Shown here: in pieces, positions 18,911 to 28,278 of the stretch | Numbering within the stretch: position 1 is the stretch's first letter | Layout: each line of letters starts with the position of its first letter | Position numbers and translations under genes: made by a program | Source: Alistipes putredinis DSM 17216 | GTDB taxonomy: Bacteria > Bacteroidota > Bacteroidia > Bacteroidales > Rikenellaceae | Direction: 5' to 3' | NCBI RefSeq assembly: GCF_000154465.1 | Contig: NZ_DS499579.1 | Span: forward strand, 372,001-436,000 | Length of the DNA: 64,000 nucleotides | Notes under the pieces: model-generated | The model's input: the letters and a program-made list of their open reading frames with translations, nothing else | Database searches by the model: none | Told to the model about the DNA's origin: nothing

Positions 18911-20395
18911 TTAGTTCATTAGCTGTGAGATGATCGTGGAAACGCTGCCGCTTACCATATCGCTGATCCAGAGTGGCATCGTACCCATACCGGCGATGGC
19001 GGCGATCAGGCAGATGACCGTGAGCCGTTCGTCCCACGTGGCGTCGGTGAGTTTCAGATGCGCCTCGTTGCGGCAGGTGCCGTAGAGGATGCGGCCGATG
19101 ACGCGCAGGATATAGACCGCCGTAATCACGATCGATGTGCAGGCGATGATCGTCACGACGCGGTGGAACGTGTCGTTATTCATGAAAGCGCCGTTGAAGA
19201 TTGTCATTTCGGCGACGAAACCGCTCAGACCCGGCAGTCCGAGGTTCGCCAGACCTGCGATTACGTACCCTACCGCCAGGAAGGGCATCACCTTCATCAG
19301 GCCGCTCAACTCGCGGATGTCGCGCGTGTGCGTGCGGCCGTAGATCATACCGATCAGGGCGAAGAAGAGGGCCGTCATCAGGCCGTGACTCAGCATCTGC
19401 AGAATGGCACCCGTGCCGGCCGTGGTATTCATCATCAGGATAGCGAACAGGACCAGTCCGCAGTGCGATACCGAGGAGTAGGCGTTGATATATTTGAGAT
19501 CGGTCTGCACGCAGGCTGAGAAAGCGCCGTACACGACCGAAATCGTCGTGAGGATGATGAAAATCCAGCTTAATTCGTGCGCCGCTTCGGGCATCAGGTA
19601 CATCGCCACGCGGAAACAGCCGTAGCCGCCCAGCTTCATCAGCACGCCGGCGTGGAGCATCGACACGGCGGTCGGTGCCGATGCGTGACCGTCGGGGCTC
19701 CAGGTGTGGAACGGGAAGAGGGCGCCCAGCACGCCGAAGCCGACGAAGACCATCGGGAACCAGATGTACTGTTGCGAGAGGGGAATGTTGTGCAGCGCGG
19801 CGATCTCGTGCAGGTTCATCGTCTGCGCCCCGGCGCCGAAGTAGATGCCCAGGATGCCGCAGAGCAGCAGGGCCGACCCGCCCATGAGCATCAGCGTCAG
19901 CTTCATGGCCGAATACTCCTTGCGGCCGCTGCCCCAGACGCCGATGAGCAGGTACATCGGGATCAGTGCCACTTCGTAGAACATGAACATCGAGAAGAGA
20001 TCGACGGTGATGAAGAATCCGAAGACACCGACCGAGAGCAGGCAGAACCAGAGGAAGTAGGCTTTGACGTCGCTCTTCATCTGCCACGAGGCGAACGTGC
20101 CCGTGAAGACGATGATGGCCGACAGTAGCAGCATGGCTACCGAGATACCGTCCACGCCCACTGCGTAATGGATGTTGAGTGGAGCGTACCAGACGACGCT
20201 GTCCGTAAGGAGCATCGCGTCCGTAGCGCCTGCTTCCCGCAGGCCGAGGTAATGGAACACAAGATAAATCGCCAGCGCGAGCAGTGCCGAGGAGCCGGCG
20301 ACCATGACGGCATGGATCTGCCGCGTATTTTTCGAAATCCACAGCCCCAGCATCATCACCAGGGGGATCAGCGGAAACAGAGAAAGTATATTCAT
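18911..20395 (-). CDS. nuoM: NADH-quinone oxidoreductase subunit M
   Basis: Antiporter-like membrane subunit, 494 residues, about 14 helices. Characteristic motifs are FYEVALIPMYLLIGVWG (with the conserved Glu of helix 5), FPFHTWSPDGHASAPTAVS and MLHAGVLMKLGGYGCFR. It is separated from nuoL by 10 nt and from nuoN by 7 nt. Confidence 0.97.
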   Translation of the reverse strand: MNILSLFPLIPLVMMLGLWISKNTRQIHAVMVAGSSALLALAIYLVFHYLGLREAGATDAMLLTDSVVWYAPLNIHYAVGVDGISVAMLLLSAIIVFTGTFASWQMKSDVKAYFLWFCLLSVGVFGFFITVDLFSMFMFYEVALIPMYLLIGVWGSGRKEYSAMKLTLMLMGGSALLLCGILGIYFGAGAQTMNLHEIAALHNIPLSQQYIWFPMVFVGFGVLGALFPFHTWSPDGHASAPTAVSMLHAGVLMKLGGYGCFRVAMYLMPEAAHELSWIFIILTTISVVYGAFSACVQTDLKYINAYSSVSHCGLVLFAILMMNTTAGTGAILQMLSHGLMTALFFALIGMIYGRTHTRDIRELSGLMKVMPFLAVGYVIAGLANLGLPGLSGFVAEMTIFNGAFMNNDTFHRVVTIIACTSIVITAVYILRVIGRILYGTCRNEAHLKLTDATWDERLTVICLIAAIAGMGTMPLWISDMVSGSVSTIISQLMN

Positions 20396-20405
20396 AGCGT
20401 TCGGA

Positions 20406-22298
20406 TTATCGGAGGATGAGTAACAAAAGGGTCAGGCCGAGCGTCCCGGCAAAGAACCAGATGCAGTAGCGCTGTACGCTGCCGCTCTGCATGAAGCGGA
20501 TCCCCAGTGCGGCGCTCTGGGTTGTCCGGGCCAGTAGGTTCATGAAGCCGTCCACCACGTGACGGTCGAACCAGGCGATCGGACGCGAAATGCAGCCGAA
20601 GATGATTCGGTGCGTGACGAACTGATACGCCTCGTCGATGTAGAAGCGGTGGTAGGCCGCCTTGTGCAGGCCGCTGAAGGTCGTGGCGAGCCGGTCGGCG
20701 ACGGGCTGTTTGGCCCGCAGGTACATCCAGGTCGCCAGGGCGATCGCAGCGATGGCGACGGTGAGGCTGATGGCCACTACCCCGCCGTCGAGGTGGATCG
20801 TATAGGCTTCTCCGTCGCTCGATATGAAATCGCCGAAGGGAATGAATCCCGCGACGCAGGTGATCACGGCCAGGACGACGAGAGGAACGGTCATCGTGGC
20901 CGGAGCTTCGTGCGGCGTGTGATGTGCATGCAGTTCCTTGTTCTCCTTGCCCCAGAAGATACCGTAGTAGAGCCGGAACATATAGAAGGCCGTCAGTCCT
21001 GCGATACCCGTCATCACCCAGCCCATCAGAGGACTGAATGCGAAGCAGGCGGTCAGGATTTCGTCTTTGGAGAAGAAACCGCTCAACGGCCAGATACCGG
21101 CGATGGCCAGACAGGCGACGAGGAAGGTGATGTGCGTGACGGGCATGTATTTGCGCATGCCGCCCATCGCCGACATCTCGTTGGAGTGTACCGCGTGGAT
21201 GATGCAACCGGCGCAGAGGAACAGCAGCGCCTTGAACATGGCGTGGGTGAAGAGGTGGAACATCGAAGCCATGTAACCCAGTCCGCCCGTGTGGGGATCG
21301 GATGAGGTGCAGACACCCAGCGCCACGAGCATAAAACCGATCTGCGAGATCGTACTGAACGCGAGCACGCGCTTGATGTCGCTCTGCACGCAGGCGACGA
21401 CCGCCGCATAGAGCGCGGTGAAAGCGCCGATGTAGGCAACCCAGTGAAGCACGTCCGGAGCATAGCCGATGTAGAGCGGGAACATGCGGGCGACCAGATA
21501 GACGCCCGCGACGACCATCGTCGCCGCATGAATCAGGGCCGATACGGGGGTCGGACCCTCCATGGCGTCCGGCAACCAGATATGGAGCGGGAACATGGCG
21601 CTCTTGCCCGCTCCGCCGATGAACATAAGTCCGAGGGCCAGCGGGATCATTGTCCCGGCGGCGGCCAGCAGTTGTGCGTCGGGCGTGAAGGAGAATGTCC
21701 CGGCATAATAGCCGTAGAAGAGGATGCCGATGAGGAAGCCCAGATCGGCGAAGCGGGTGACGATGAAGGCTTTCTTCGATGCCGCGATCGCTTCGGGCTT
21801 GGTGTAGTAGAAGCCGATCAGCAGGTAGGAGCTCACGCCCACCAGCTCCCAAAACAGATACATCTGGAAGATGTTGGTGGCGACCACCAGTCCCAGCATA
21901 CTCATCGTGAAGAGCGACAGGAAGGCGTAATAACGCTGGAAGCCCCGCTCCCCTTTCATGTAGCCGAACGAATAGATATGGACCATGAGCGACACGGTCG
22001 AGATGACGACGAGCATCATCACCGAGATCGGATCGAGCAGGATGCCCATATCGATATGCAGCGTCTGGCTGATCGGGAGCCAAACGGCGTTGTAGGGCAT
22101 CAGCGTCGGGAAAATGCCCTCCGCGTTACGCCCGGCGCCGAAATAGAGAATGGCCGTGAGGTAGCTCAACACGGTGACCGCACCCAGCACGACCGTACCG
22201 ATGGCGCCCGCCGCTCCCGGTTTGAGTTTGGTGCCGGCCAGTCCGAGTACCAGGAAACTCAACAGCGGCAATACGAGAATTAGAATGGTAAAATCCAT
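20406..22298 (-). CDS. nuoL: NADH-quinone oxidoreductase subunit L
   Basis: The largest antiporter-like subunit, 630 residues, carrying the long lateral helix at the C-terminus. Motifs include FWELVGVSSYLLIGFYY, FPLHIWLPDAMEGPTPVSAL and IHAATMVVAGVYLVARM. A loop near residues 440-460 is rich in His (HAHHTPHEAPA). Length is in the usual range for NuoL. Confidence 0.97.
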   Translation of the reverse strand: MDFTILILVLPLLSFLVLGLAGTKLKPGAAGAIGTVVLGAVTVLSYLTAILYFGAGRNAEGIFPTLMPYNAVWLPISQTLHIDMGILLDPISVMMLVVISTVSLMVHIYSFGYMKGERGFQRYYAFLSLFTMSMLGLVVATNIFQMYLFWELVGVSSYLLIGFYYTKPEAIAASKKAFIVTRFADLGFLIGILFYGYYAGTFSFTPDAQLLAAAGTMIPLALGLMFIGGAGKSAMFPLHIWLPDAMEGPTPVSALIHAATMVVAGVYLVARMFPLYIGYAPDVLHWVAYIGAFTALYAAVVACVQSDIKRVLAFSTISQIGFMLVALGVCTSSDPHTGGLGYMASMFHLFTHAMFKALLFLCAGCIIHAVHSNEMSAMGGMRKYMPVTHITFLVACLAIAGIWPLSGFFSKDEILTACFAFSPLMGWVMTGIAGLTAFYMFRLYYGIFWGKENKELHAHHTPHEAPATMTVPLVVLAVITCVAGFIPFGDFISSDGEAYTIHLDGGVVAISLTVAIAAIALATWMYLRAKQPVADRLATTFSGLHKAAYHRFYIDEAYQFVTHRIIFGCISRPIAWFDRHVVDGFMNLLARTTQSAALGIRFMQSGSVQRYCIWFFAGTLGLTLLLLILR

Positions 22299-22318
22299 AG
22301 TCGATGCGTTTTAATCCG

Positions 22319-22627
22319 TTACCATTTGAGTTTCTTCAAATCTTTGACCTGGATGTGGCGCAGGTTGCGGTAGATGTTGATGATGATGGCGATAGCCACG
22401 GCCGTTTCCGCAGCGCTGATGCCGATGGCGAACAGGGCGAAGAAGAAGCCCTCCAACTGACCCGGAAACAGGAAACGGTTGAATACCACGAAATTGATAT
22501 CTACCGAATTGAGGATCAGTTCCACCGAGATCAGCATCGCCAGCAGGTTGCGGCGCGTGACGAACCCGTAGATTCCCACGAACATCATGATCGTCGAAAC
22601 GATCAGGTAATACTCCATGTGTATCAT
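22319..22627 (-). CDS. nuoK: NADH-quinone oxidoreductase subunit K
   Basis: Small three-helix membrane subunit, 102 residues. The conserved glutamates of the proton path are visible (MLISVELILNSVDINFV, and AAETAVAIAIIINIYR). Start is MIHMEYY; the second Met is an alternative. A 177-nt gap containing a hairpin separates it from nuoJ, the widest gap in the operon. Confidence 0.95.
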   Translation of the reverse strand: MIHMEYYLIVSTIMMFVGIYGFVTRRNLLAMLISVELILNSVDINFVVFNRFLFPGQLEGFFFALFAIGISAAETAVAIAIIINIYRNLRHIQVKDLKKLKW

Positions 22628-22718
22628 AGCAGTAATTTGTTTTGTACACTTTCCATCGACCGCATCGCTTTGCCGCAGCCTTCATGCACGACGTTTCGCT
22701 GTTTCCTCGCCCCCTGCC

Positions 22719-22741
22719 CGGCTCCTCCGCCGGAGGAGCCG
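22719..22741. repeat. GC-rich hairpin in the nuoJ-nuoK gap
   Basis: A near-perfect palindrome (CGGCTCCTCCG / CGGAGGAGCCG) lies in the 177-nt intercistronic space. No T run follows on the minus strand, so it is not an obvious terminator; it could stabilise or process the operon mRNA. Confidence 0.6.
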
Positions 22742-22804
22742 TTATACGGTAAAATGGACGAATGCGGCCGGTCTCTCTTTTTTACTCTTTCTGGTACCTT
22801 TTTA

Positions 22805-23314
22805 TTATCGTTTGCGGGCGATCAGGATACCGCCGACGATGCAGGCCAGCAGCAATAAACTGATGACTTCGAACGGCAGCAGGTAGCCCTGTTTTTCGGG
22901 ACTCATCAACGCGAATCCGATCTCCCGGACGGCCAGTTCACCGTGCTCGAAGTGTTCCGGCAGGAACTGGTGGCGCAGGGTGACGAACAGGCAGATCGCC
23001 AGTCCTGCGAGGGTTGCCAGGATGCCCACGACGAATTTGTAGCCGCGCAGTTTTTCGGCCTTGTCTCCCTCGGAAGAGGTCAGCAGGATCGAAAAGACGT
23101 ATAGAACCGTGATACCGCCCGCATAGATAAGCAGCTGGACGGCACCCAGGAACGAATAGTTGAGCTGGAAATAGATGCCTGCCGTGCCGAAGAGGACGAA
23201 CAGCAGGAACGTCGCCGCACGCAGGATGCGTTTGGTGGTTACGGCCAGTACGGCGCTCGCCAGCGTGAAGACGGCCAGCACGGTAAAGACGATCAGGTCG
23301 AGTGTTATCTCCAT
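22805..23314 (-). CDS. nuoJ: NADH-quinone oxidoreductase subunit J
   Basis: Membrane subunit with five predicted helices, 169 residues. The family signature is visible (YSFLGAVQLLIYAGGITVLYVF). Starts 4 nt after the nuoI stop. The gap to nuoK is unusually long for this otherwise tightly packed operon. Confidence 0.95.
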   Translation of the reverse strand: MEITLDLIVFTVLAVFTLASAVLAVTTKRILRAATFLLFVLFGTAGIYFQLNYSFLGAVQLLIYAGGITVLYVFSILLTSSEGDKAEKLRGYKFVVGILATLAGLAICLFVTLRHQFLPEHFEHGELAVREIGFALMSPEKQGYLLPFEVISLLLLACIVGGILIARKR

Positions 23315-23318
23315 GACG

Positions 23319-23756
23319 TTATTTGTTCAGGGTTTTTACTAATTTGTCGCGGGTATAGACCGCGTGTTCGAAAGCCGTGTCGAAACGGATCGCGTCGTGC
23401 GGACAGGCGTTCACGCACAGGTGGCAGAACATACAGGCTCCCAGGTCGTATTCGTATTTGACCAGACGACGCCGGGGCTTGCCCGTCTCTTCGTCCGTGA
23501 CGGTTTCGGTGGTGATCTTTATCGTACCGTTCGGACAGGCTGCCTGGCAGAGTCCGCAGGCGACGCACTTGTTTTTGCCCTCGGCGTCGTGGGGCATCGT
23601 GAGCGTTCCGCAGAAGCGTTCGTTCATTTTGAGCGTCGCCCGGTTTTCGGGATACTGCTCCGTGATTTTCGGGGTGACGAACTCTTTGCCCGTTACCTTG
23701 AGGCCCGTGAGCAGGGTGCGGATGCCGTGAAAGAGTCCTTGGATATAATTTGCCAT
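23319..23756 (-). CDS. nuoI: NADH-quinone oxidoreductase subunit I (2 x [4Fe-4S])
   Basis: The start at 23756 (MANYIQGLFHG) immediately follows the nuoH stop and gives the family's amphipathic N-terminal helix; the longer upstream frame is translated nuoH sequence. The 145-residue protein has two ferredoxin motifs, CVACGLCQAACP and CMFCHLCVNACP, which bind the two [4Fe-4S] clusters passing electrons toward NuoB. Confidence 0.96.
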   Translation of the reverse strand: MANYIQGLFHGIRTLLTGLKVTGKEFVTPKITEQYPENRATLKMNERFCGTLTMPHDAEGKNKCVACGLCQAACPNGTIKITTETVTDEETGKPRRRLVKYEYDLGACMFCHLCVNACPHDAIRFDTAFEHAVYTRDKLVKTLNK

Positions 23757-23758
23757 AC

Positions 23759-24835
23759 TTAAAAATGCAGTTTGAATACGACGATGACGACCATCAGCAG
23801 CAGATTGACCAGCCCGATCGGTACCAGGTATTTCCACTCCAGCGTCAGAATCTGGTCCACGCGCAGGCGCGGGAAGGTCCATTTGATCCACATCAGCAGC
23901 CAGATGACGAAGAGCGTCTTGCCGAAGAACCAGACGAAGCCCGGAATGTAGTCCATGACGGTATTGAAACCCTCCCAGCCGGAGATGTGCAACGGCATCC
24001 AGCCGCCGAGGAAGATCGTGGAGGCTACACCCGCGATGATGAACAGATTGACGAATTCGGCCACGTAGAACAGACCGAAATGCATACCCGAATACTCGGT
24101 GTGGTAACCGGCCGTCAGCTCCGATTCGGCTTCGGGAAGGTCGAACGGCCCCCGGTTCACCTCGGCGTTGCCGGCGATCAGATAAATCACGAAAGCGATC
24201 ATGGCCGGGATGTGCCCCTTGAAGATGAACCAGCCGTCGGCCTGTCGGGCGACGATCTCGGAGAACTGCATCGTATCGGTCAGTACGATGATCGTGAGGA
24301 TCGAGAGTCCGATCGAAAGCTCATATGAAATCATCTGCGCACCGCTTCGCATGGCGCCGATGAGCGAGTACTTGTTGTTGCTGCTCCACCCTGCCAGCAG
24401 GATGCCCACGATACCGATCGACGAGGCGGCCATCATGAAGAAGACGCCCACGTTGAAGTCCAAAATCTCCATACCCTTATTGAAAGGCAGGCAGGAGAAC
24501 GCCAGTACCGAGGCGAGGATGACGATGTACGGTGCGAGGTTGTAGAGGAACTTGTCCGAGCGCCGGATCGTGATGATCTCCTTGGTGAGCATTTTGAATA
24601 CGTCGGCGAAGACCTGGAGAGTACCCCAGGGCCCGACGCGCATGGGACCCAGACGGCATTGGAACGCAGCGCAGACCTTGCGTTCCATGAAGATCATCAG
24701 GATCGCCACCACTACGTACATCAACAGGATGCAGAGCCCGACGATCACGCATTCGATGAAAATCGCCAGTCCGAGCGGCATGAAAGAAGTGAGCAGTTCA
24801 TGTACCCAACTTGTTACTATGCTGAAATCAAACAT
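23759..24835 (-). CDS. nuoH: NADH-quinone oxidoreductase subunit H
   Basis: Membrane subunit that forms much of the quinone chamber with NuoB and NuoD, 358 residues, eight helices. Family motifs: MERKVCAAFQCRLGPMRVGPWG near residue 50, the acidic loop DLPEAESELTAGYHTEYSGM, and RVDQILTLEWKYLVPIGL at the end. Two nt separate it from nuoI. Confidence 0.97.
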   Translation of the reverse strand: MFDFSIVTSWVHELLTSFMPLGLAIFIECVIVGLCILLMYVVVAILMIFMERKVCAAFQCRLGPMRVGPWGTLQVFADVFKMLTKEIITIRRSDKFLYNLAPYIVILASVLAFSCLPFNKGMEILDFNVGVFFMMAASSIGIVGILLAGWSSNNKYSLIGAMRSGAQMISYELSIGLSILTIIVLTDTMQFSEIVARQADGWFIFKGHIPAMIAFVIYLIAGNAEVNRGPFDLPEAESELTAGYHTEYSGMHFGLFYVAEFVNLFIIAGVASTIFLGGWMPLHISGWEGFNTVMDYIPGFVWFFGKTLFVIWLLMWIKWTFPRLRVDQILTLEWKYLVPIGLVNLLLMVVIVVFKLHF

Positions 24836-24863
24836 ATTGATCTGTTTTATCTGATCTGTTAAT

Positions 24864-26492
24864 TTAACGGTCTATATCCGGAACCACGTAGTCGAGCGTA
24901 CCTCCGATGGCAATCAGGTCGGCGATCTTCGCACCCCGCGTAATGGTGTCCATACACGAAACGAGCGGCAGGCCCGTCGAACGGAATTTCAGGCGGTACG
25001 GCGATTTGTCGCCCCGGCTTTCGAGATAGACGCCGAATTCTCCGCGGCTGCCTTCTACGGCTGCATAGTAACTTCCTTCGGGAACACGTATTACGGGTTT
25101 CATCTTAAGTTGATATTCACCCTCGGGGATATTGTCGATAAGCTGCTCGATGATGCGCAGGCTTTCCAGGATCTCCTCCATGCGGACCATATAGCGGGCG
25201 AAGCAGTCGCCCTCGGTGAAGAGTACCTCACGGAAATCCACTTTGCCGTACATGGCATAGGGATGCCGCTTGCGCACGTCGCAGGCCCAGCCCGATGCAC
25301 GGCCCGTGCCGCCCGTAGCACCGAACGAAACGGCGTCTTCGCGCGTCAGCACGCCCGTGCCTTTGAGTCGTTGCTGGGCGATGACGTTGCCGGTGAAGAT
25401 TTCGTGATACTCCTTCAGGACGGGACGCAGGTATTTGATCAGTTCTTTGACCTTTTTTACGAACTCCGGATGGATGTCCGCCTGTACGCCGCCGATGGTG
25501 TTGTAGGCCTGGATCAGGCGTCCGCCAGTGGTTTGTTCGAGGATGTCGAGCACCTTCTCGCGGTCGCGGAAACCGTAGAAGAAGGCCGTCAGCGCACCCA
25601 TATCCATACAGAGACAGGAGAAGAAGAGCAGGTGCGAATCGATACGCTGCAATTCGTCCATGATGGTGCGGATGTACTGTACGCGTTCCGACACCTCCAC
25701 GCCGAGTCCCTTCTCGATGCACATGCAGAGCGCATGGCGGTTCTGCGAAGCGCCGAGGTAATCCAGACGGTCGGTAAGAGCGAGCGTTTGGGGATAGGTC
25801 AGGCTTTCGCACAGCTTTTCGATGCCCCGGTGGATGTAGCCGCAGTGTACGTCGAGCTTTTTGATGATTTCGCCTTCGAGCGATACGCGGAAGCGGAGCA
25901 CGCCGTGCGTGGCCGGGTGCTGAGGACCGATGTTGATGACGTACTCGTCCTCCTCGAAGAGCACGTTGCGGCGGCGGATGATGCTGCCGTCGGGCTGGAG
26001 CTCGTAGCTCGGCGAACTGTCGTGCGCCACTTCGTTGGTCATACGGAGCGGATTGGTTTCCCCGCTCTGGTCGTAGTCCTTGCGGAGCGGATACCCCACC
26101 CAGTCGTCGCGCAGGTAGAGGCGCCGCATGTCGGGATGGTTGATGAAGCCGATACCGAAGAAGTCGAACACTTCGCGCTCGTTCAACTCGGCCCCCTTCC
26201 AGATGTCGCTGACCGTCGGCAAACCGCATTGCTCGCGGCTCGGGGTGAGGACTTTCAGTACGACGTTTTCTCCCGTCGCGGTCGATTCGAGGTGATAGAC
26301 GGCACCCAGCCCCTCTTCGCCCCAGTCCATACCCGTCAGGCTGCGCAGAAAATCGAAGCGCAGCGCCGGATCGTCGTGCAGATACCGGGCCAGATCGTGG
26401 AACTGTTCGACCGGGATGGTGAACATCCCGTCGCCGGCCTCCGTATAGACGGCCCCGGGTACTTTTGCCGTAATTATCTCTTGCAGGTTCAT
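24864..26492 (-). CDS. nuoCD: Fused NADH-quinone oxidoreductase subunits C and D
   Basis: The single 542-residue ORF joins NuoC (residues about 1-150; motif FDFFGIGFINHPDMRRLYL) to NuoD (about 180-542; IGPQHPATHGVLRFRVSLEG, then LDYLGASQNRHALCMCIEKG). NuoC-NuoD fusions are known in several bacterial lineages. NuoD provides quinone-site residues with NuoB. Overlaps the end of nuoB by 4 nt (ATGA), indicating coupled translation. Confidence 0.96.
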   Translation of the reverse strand: MNLQEIITAKVPGAVYTEAGDGMFTIPVEQFHDLARYLHDDPALRFDFLRSLTGMDWGEEGLGAVYHLESTATGENVVLKVLTPSREQCGLPTVSDIWKGAELNEREVFDFFGIGFINHPDMRRLYLRDDWVGYPLRKDYDQSGETNPLRMTNEVAHDSSPSYELQPDGSIIRRRNVLFEEDEYVINIGPQHPATHGVLRFRVSLEGEIIKKLDVHCGYIHRGIEKLCESLTYPQTLALTDRLDYLGASQNRHALCMCIEKGLGVEVSERVQYIRTIMDELQRIDSHLLFFSCLCMDMGALTAFFYGFRDREKVLDILEQTTGGRLIQAYNTIGGVQADIHPEFVKKVKELIKYLRPVLKEYHEIFTGNVIAQQRLKGTGVLTREDAVSFGATGGTGRASGWACDVRKRHPYAMYGKVDFREVLFTEGDCFARYMVRMEEILESLRIIEQLIDNIPEGEYQLKMKPVIRVPEGSYYAAVEGSRGEFGVYLESRGDKSPYRLKFRSTGLPLVSCMDTITRGAKIADLIAIGGTLDYVVPDIDR

Positions 26493-27148
26493 ACGTTTTT
26501 CTTCTCTTCGGGTTCCACATTCAGTTCGGGACGCTCCGCTGTGAGGTCCTCGCGGAGTCGTTTTTCGTACTCTTTCTTGTCGATCTGCCGATTGACGTCG
26601 CCGAAGAATTTTTGTAGCTTGACTTTACGCTGCAGCTGCATCATACCGTAAAGCATCGCTTCGGGACGGGGCGGACAGCCGGGGATATAGACATCGACGG
26701 GCAGGATCTTGTCCACGCCGTTCACTACGTGATAGGATTTCTTGAACGGGCCGCCGCTTACGGCGCAGCTTCCCGTAGCGATCACATACTTGGGGTCGGC
26801 CATCTGGTCGTACAGACGGCGCAGCACCGGTGCCATCTTGTGCGTGATCGTGCCGGCGACCATGATGAAGTCGGCCTGGCGCGGGCTGGCACGGGCTACT
26901 TCAAACCCGAAGCGGGCAAAATCGTAGCGTGCGGCACCGACCGCCATAAATTCGATACCGCAACAGCTCGTGGCGAACGTAAGCGGCCAGAGGCTGTTGC
27001 TGCGGCCCCAGTTGATAACTTCGTCCAGGCAGCCCATGACGACGTTCGTGCCGTTGGCACGCAACTCCTCGATCATCTTCTCGAGGTATTCGTTGTCGGT
27101 GAAATCTTCGTATTTCATCGACTTGATTTTCGGTTTTCTTACTTCCAT
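26489..27148 (-). CDS. nuoB: NADH-quinone oxidoreductase subunit B
   Basis: Holds the terminal [4Fe-4S] cluster N2. The adjacent cysteines are in TSCCGIEFMAVGAARYDFAR, with further ligands in ATGSCAVSGGPF and IPGCPPRPEAMLYG. I set the start at 27148 (MEVRKPKIKS), overlapping the end of nuoA by 10 nt; the upstream part of the long ORF is nuoA read in another frame. The 219-residue protein has a Lys/Glu-rich tail. Confidence 0.95.
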   Translation of the reverse strand: MEVRKPKIKSMKYEDFTDNEYLEKMIEELRANGTNVVMGCLDEVINWGRSNSLWPLTFATSCCGIEFMAVGAARYDFARFGFEVARASPRQADFIMVAGTITHKMAPVLRRLYDQMADPKYVIATGSCAVSGGPFKKSYHVVNGVDKILPVDVYIPGCPPRPEAMLYGMMQLQRKVKLQKFFGDVNRQIDKKEYEKRLREDLTAERPELNVEPEEKKNV

Positions 27149-27519
27149 TCCAAGGCTCCTTTCCGCCAGGCGTAGGCCAGGCCAAACGTAAGTATCAACA
27201 GGAAGAACAGGGCGCTGACAAGGCCGAAGACGCCGATCTCCTGCACCACGACGGCCCACGCGAAGAGGAATACCGTTTCGACGTCGAACATCAGGAACAG
27301 GATCGCAAAGAGGTAGTACCCTACTTTGAACTGCATCCACGACTTGCCGCGCGTGGGAATGCCGCACTCGTACGCCTCGCCTTTCTGCGGGTTGTACGAA
27401 CGGGGCGAGATCGCGCGGGCCACTCCCAGAGCGATCGCCACCAGTCCGATGGCGGTCAGGATTACGACCATTAGTAGTACGAAATACATATACTGTAAAG
27501 AGTTGTTTTTTTCGGGCAA
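27139..27519 (-). CDS. nuoA: NADH-quinone oxidoreductase subunit A
   Basis: Small three-helix membrane subunit, 126 residues. Family motif visible in YECGIPTRGKSW and in VGYYLFAILFLMFDVETVFL. First classical nuo gene, 65 nt downstream of a small exported-protein gene that appears to lead the operon. Confidence 0.96.
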   Translation of the reverse strand: MPEKNNSLQYMYFVLLMVVILTAIGLVAIALGVARAISPRSYNPQKGEAYECGIPTRGKSWMQFKVGYYLFAILFLMFDVETVFLFAWAVVVQEIGVFGLVSALFFLLILTFGLAYAWRKGALEWK

Positions 27520-27584
27520 ATTCGGTTAAACAAGAGTGGTGCGCCTCTTCGGTCGGAAGATGCGCATGGGGGCAATCGAAGCGG

Positions 27585-27947
27585 TCAAATCCGGATTTTG
27601 CCCAGCGAAAAGACGTAGTAATCCACCGCGTCGGGATGGGGATTCGCCGGACGATTGCTGCAAGGGAGCGGACTTTTTTCCGAAGGCCGGAGAGAAGGAG
27701 TCGCTGATGCGAGTTGTCTGCAGTTTATATGCAGCATCGGTGCGATGACCTCGCTTACGGTTTCGGACGCGATGAACGAATGGTGGAAATAGTGCAGGCC
27801 GCTCTTTTCCTGAGGCGGAACGTGCTGCGTCAGGCTGCCGACGGAATCGCCGCCGGAGGCGTATTGCACCGGAAGTTGCTGGCGGCAGAGCGTTCCTGTC
27901 GTCAGTACCAGCAAGGCGAATAAAAAGTATCCGATTTTCCCGGTCAT
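27585..27947 (-). CDS. Small exported hypothetical protein leading the nuo operon
   Basis: The start at 27947 (MTGKIGYFLFALLVLTTG) fits the -7 element at 27969-27976, from which a transcript would begin about 15 nt upstream; the in-frame ATG at 27971 overlaps the promoter. The 120-residue product has a signal peptide, then a low-complexity mature part with His (HYFHHSF) and two Cys but no recognised domain. Because it lies between the promoter and nuoA it is probably co-transcribed with complex I, but I assign no function. Confidence 0.45.
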   Translation of the reverse strand: MTGKIGYFLFALLVLTTGTLCRQQLPVQYASGGDSVGSLTQHVPPQEKSGLHYFHHSFIASETVSEVIAPMLHINCRQLASATPSLRPSEKSPLPCSNRPANPHPDAVDYYVFSLGKIRI

Positions 27948-27968
27948 TCCGATTCTTTTTTCCGGCCA

Positions 27969-27976
27969 CAAAGATA
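27969..27976 (-). promoter_or_regulatory. -7 promoter element of the nuo operon
   Basis: The minus strand reads TATCTTTG, a perfect TAnnTTTG. It is the best promoter-like element upstream of nuoA and of the small exported gene. Confidence 0.55.
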
Positions 27977-28222
27977 ACCTTTTTCCTGTTAGATGTTCTC
28001 TTTTGTCCGGCGGAAAAGTCTCGGATTGGATAATTTTGATCTCGAATTGACGAATTTTCCGTTCCTGTAACGCGTTACGGTGAACGGTCGAAAACGGGTG
28101 ATATTCGGAAAAGCGGTTTCCTGAAGCTGCGGCTATGCAGCTTGGTCACTTTTCGAGGTTTTGTACGATGATGTACGGATATCGGATGCAAAGCCTGTTT
28201 TTGAAATTTCGGGATTACGGAT
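27977..28222. other. Intergenic stretch between nuo promoter and AraC terminator
   Basis: Apart from the two flanking regulatory elements I see nothing supported here. It contains the short CG-rich palindrome-like stretch AACGCGTTACGG near 28070. Confidence 0.4.
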
Positions 28223-28261
28223 AAAAATAGCGCTGCAAAGTCGGGTTGCAGCGCTATTTTT
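28223..28261. terminator. Strong bidirectional terminator hairpin
   Basis: A 16-bp perfect stem (AAAAATAGCGCTGCAA / TTGCAGCGCTATTTTT) closes on a 7-nt loop. Poly-A on one side and poly-T on the other let it work in both directions. It lies 18 nt beyond the stop of the minus-strand AraC gene. Confidence 0.88.
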
Positions 28262-28278
28262 CGATTGAATGCAGGCGG

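Noticed and set aside
25110..26651. 513-codon plus-strand ORF antisense to nuoCD and nuoB
   Set aside because: Shadow of the fused nuoCD gene; no signal, fold or family pattern.
27149..27367. Extended nuoB N-terminus
   Set aside because: The extension is nuoA sequence in another frame; the family's N-terminus fits the ATG at 27148.
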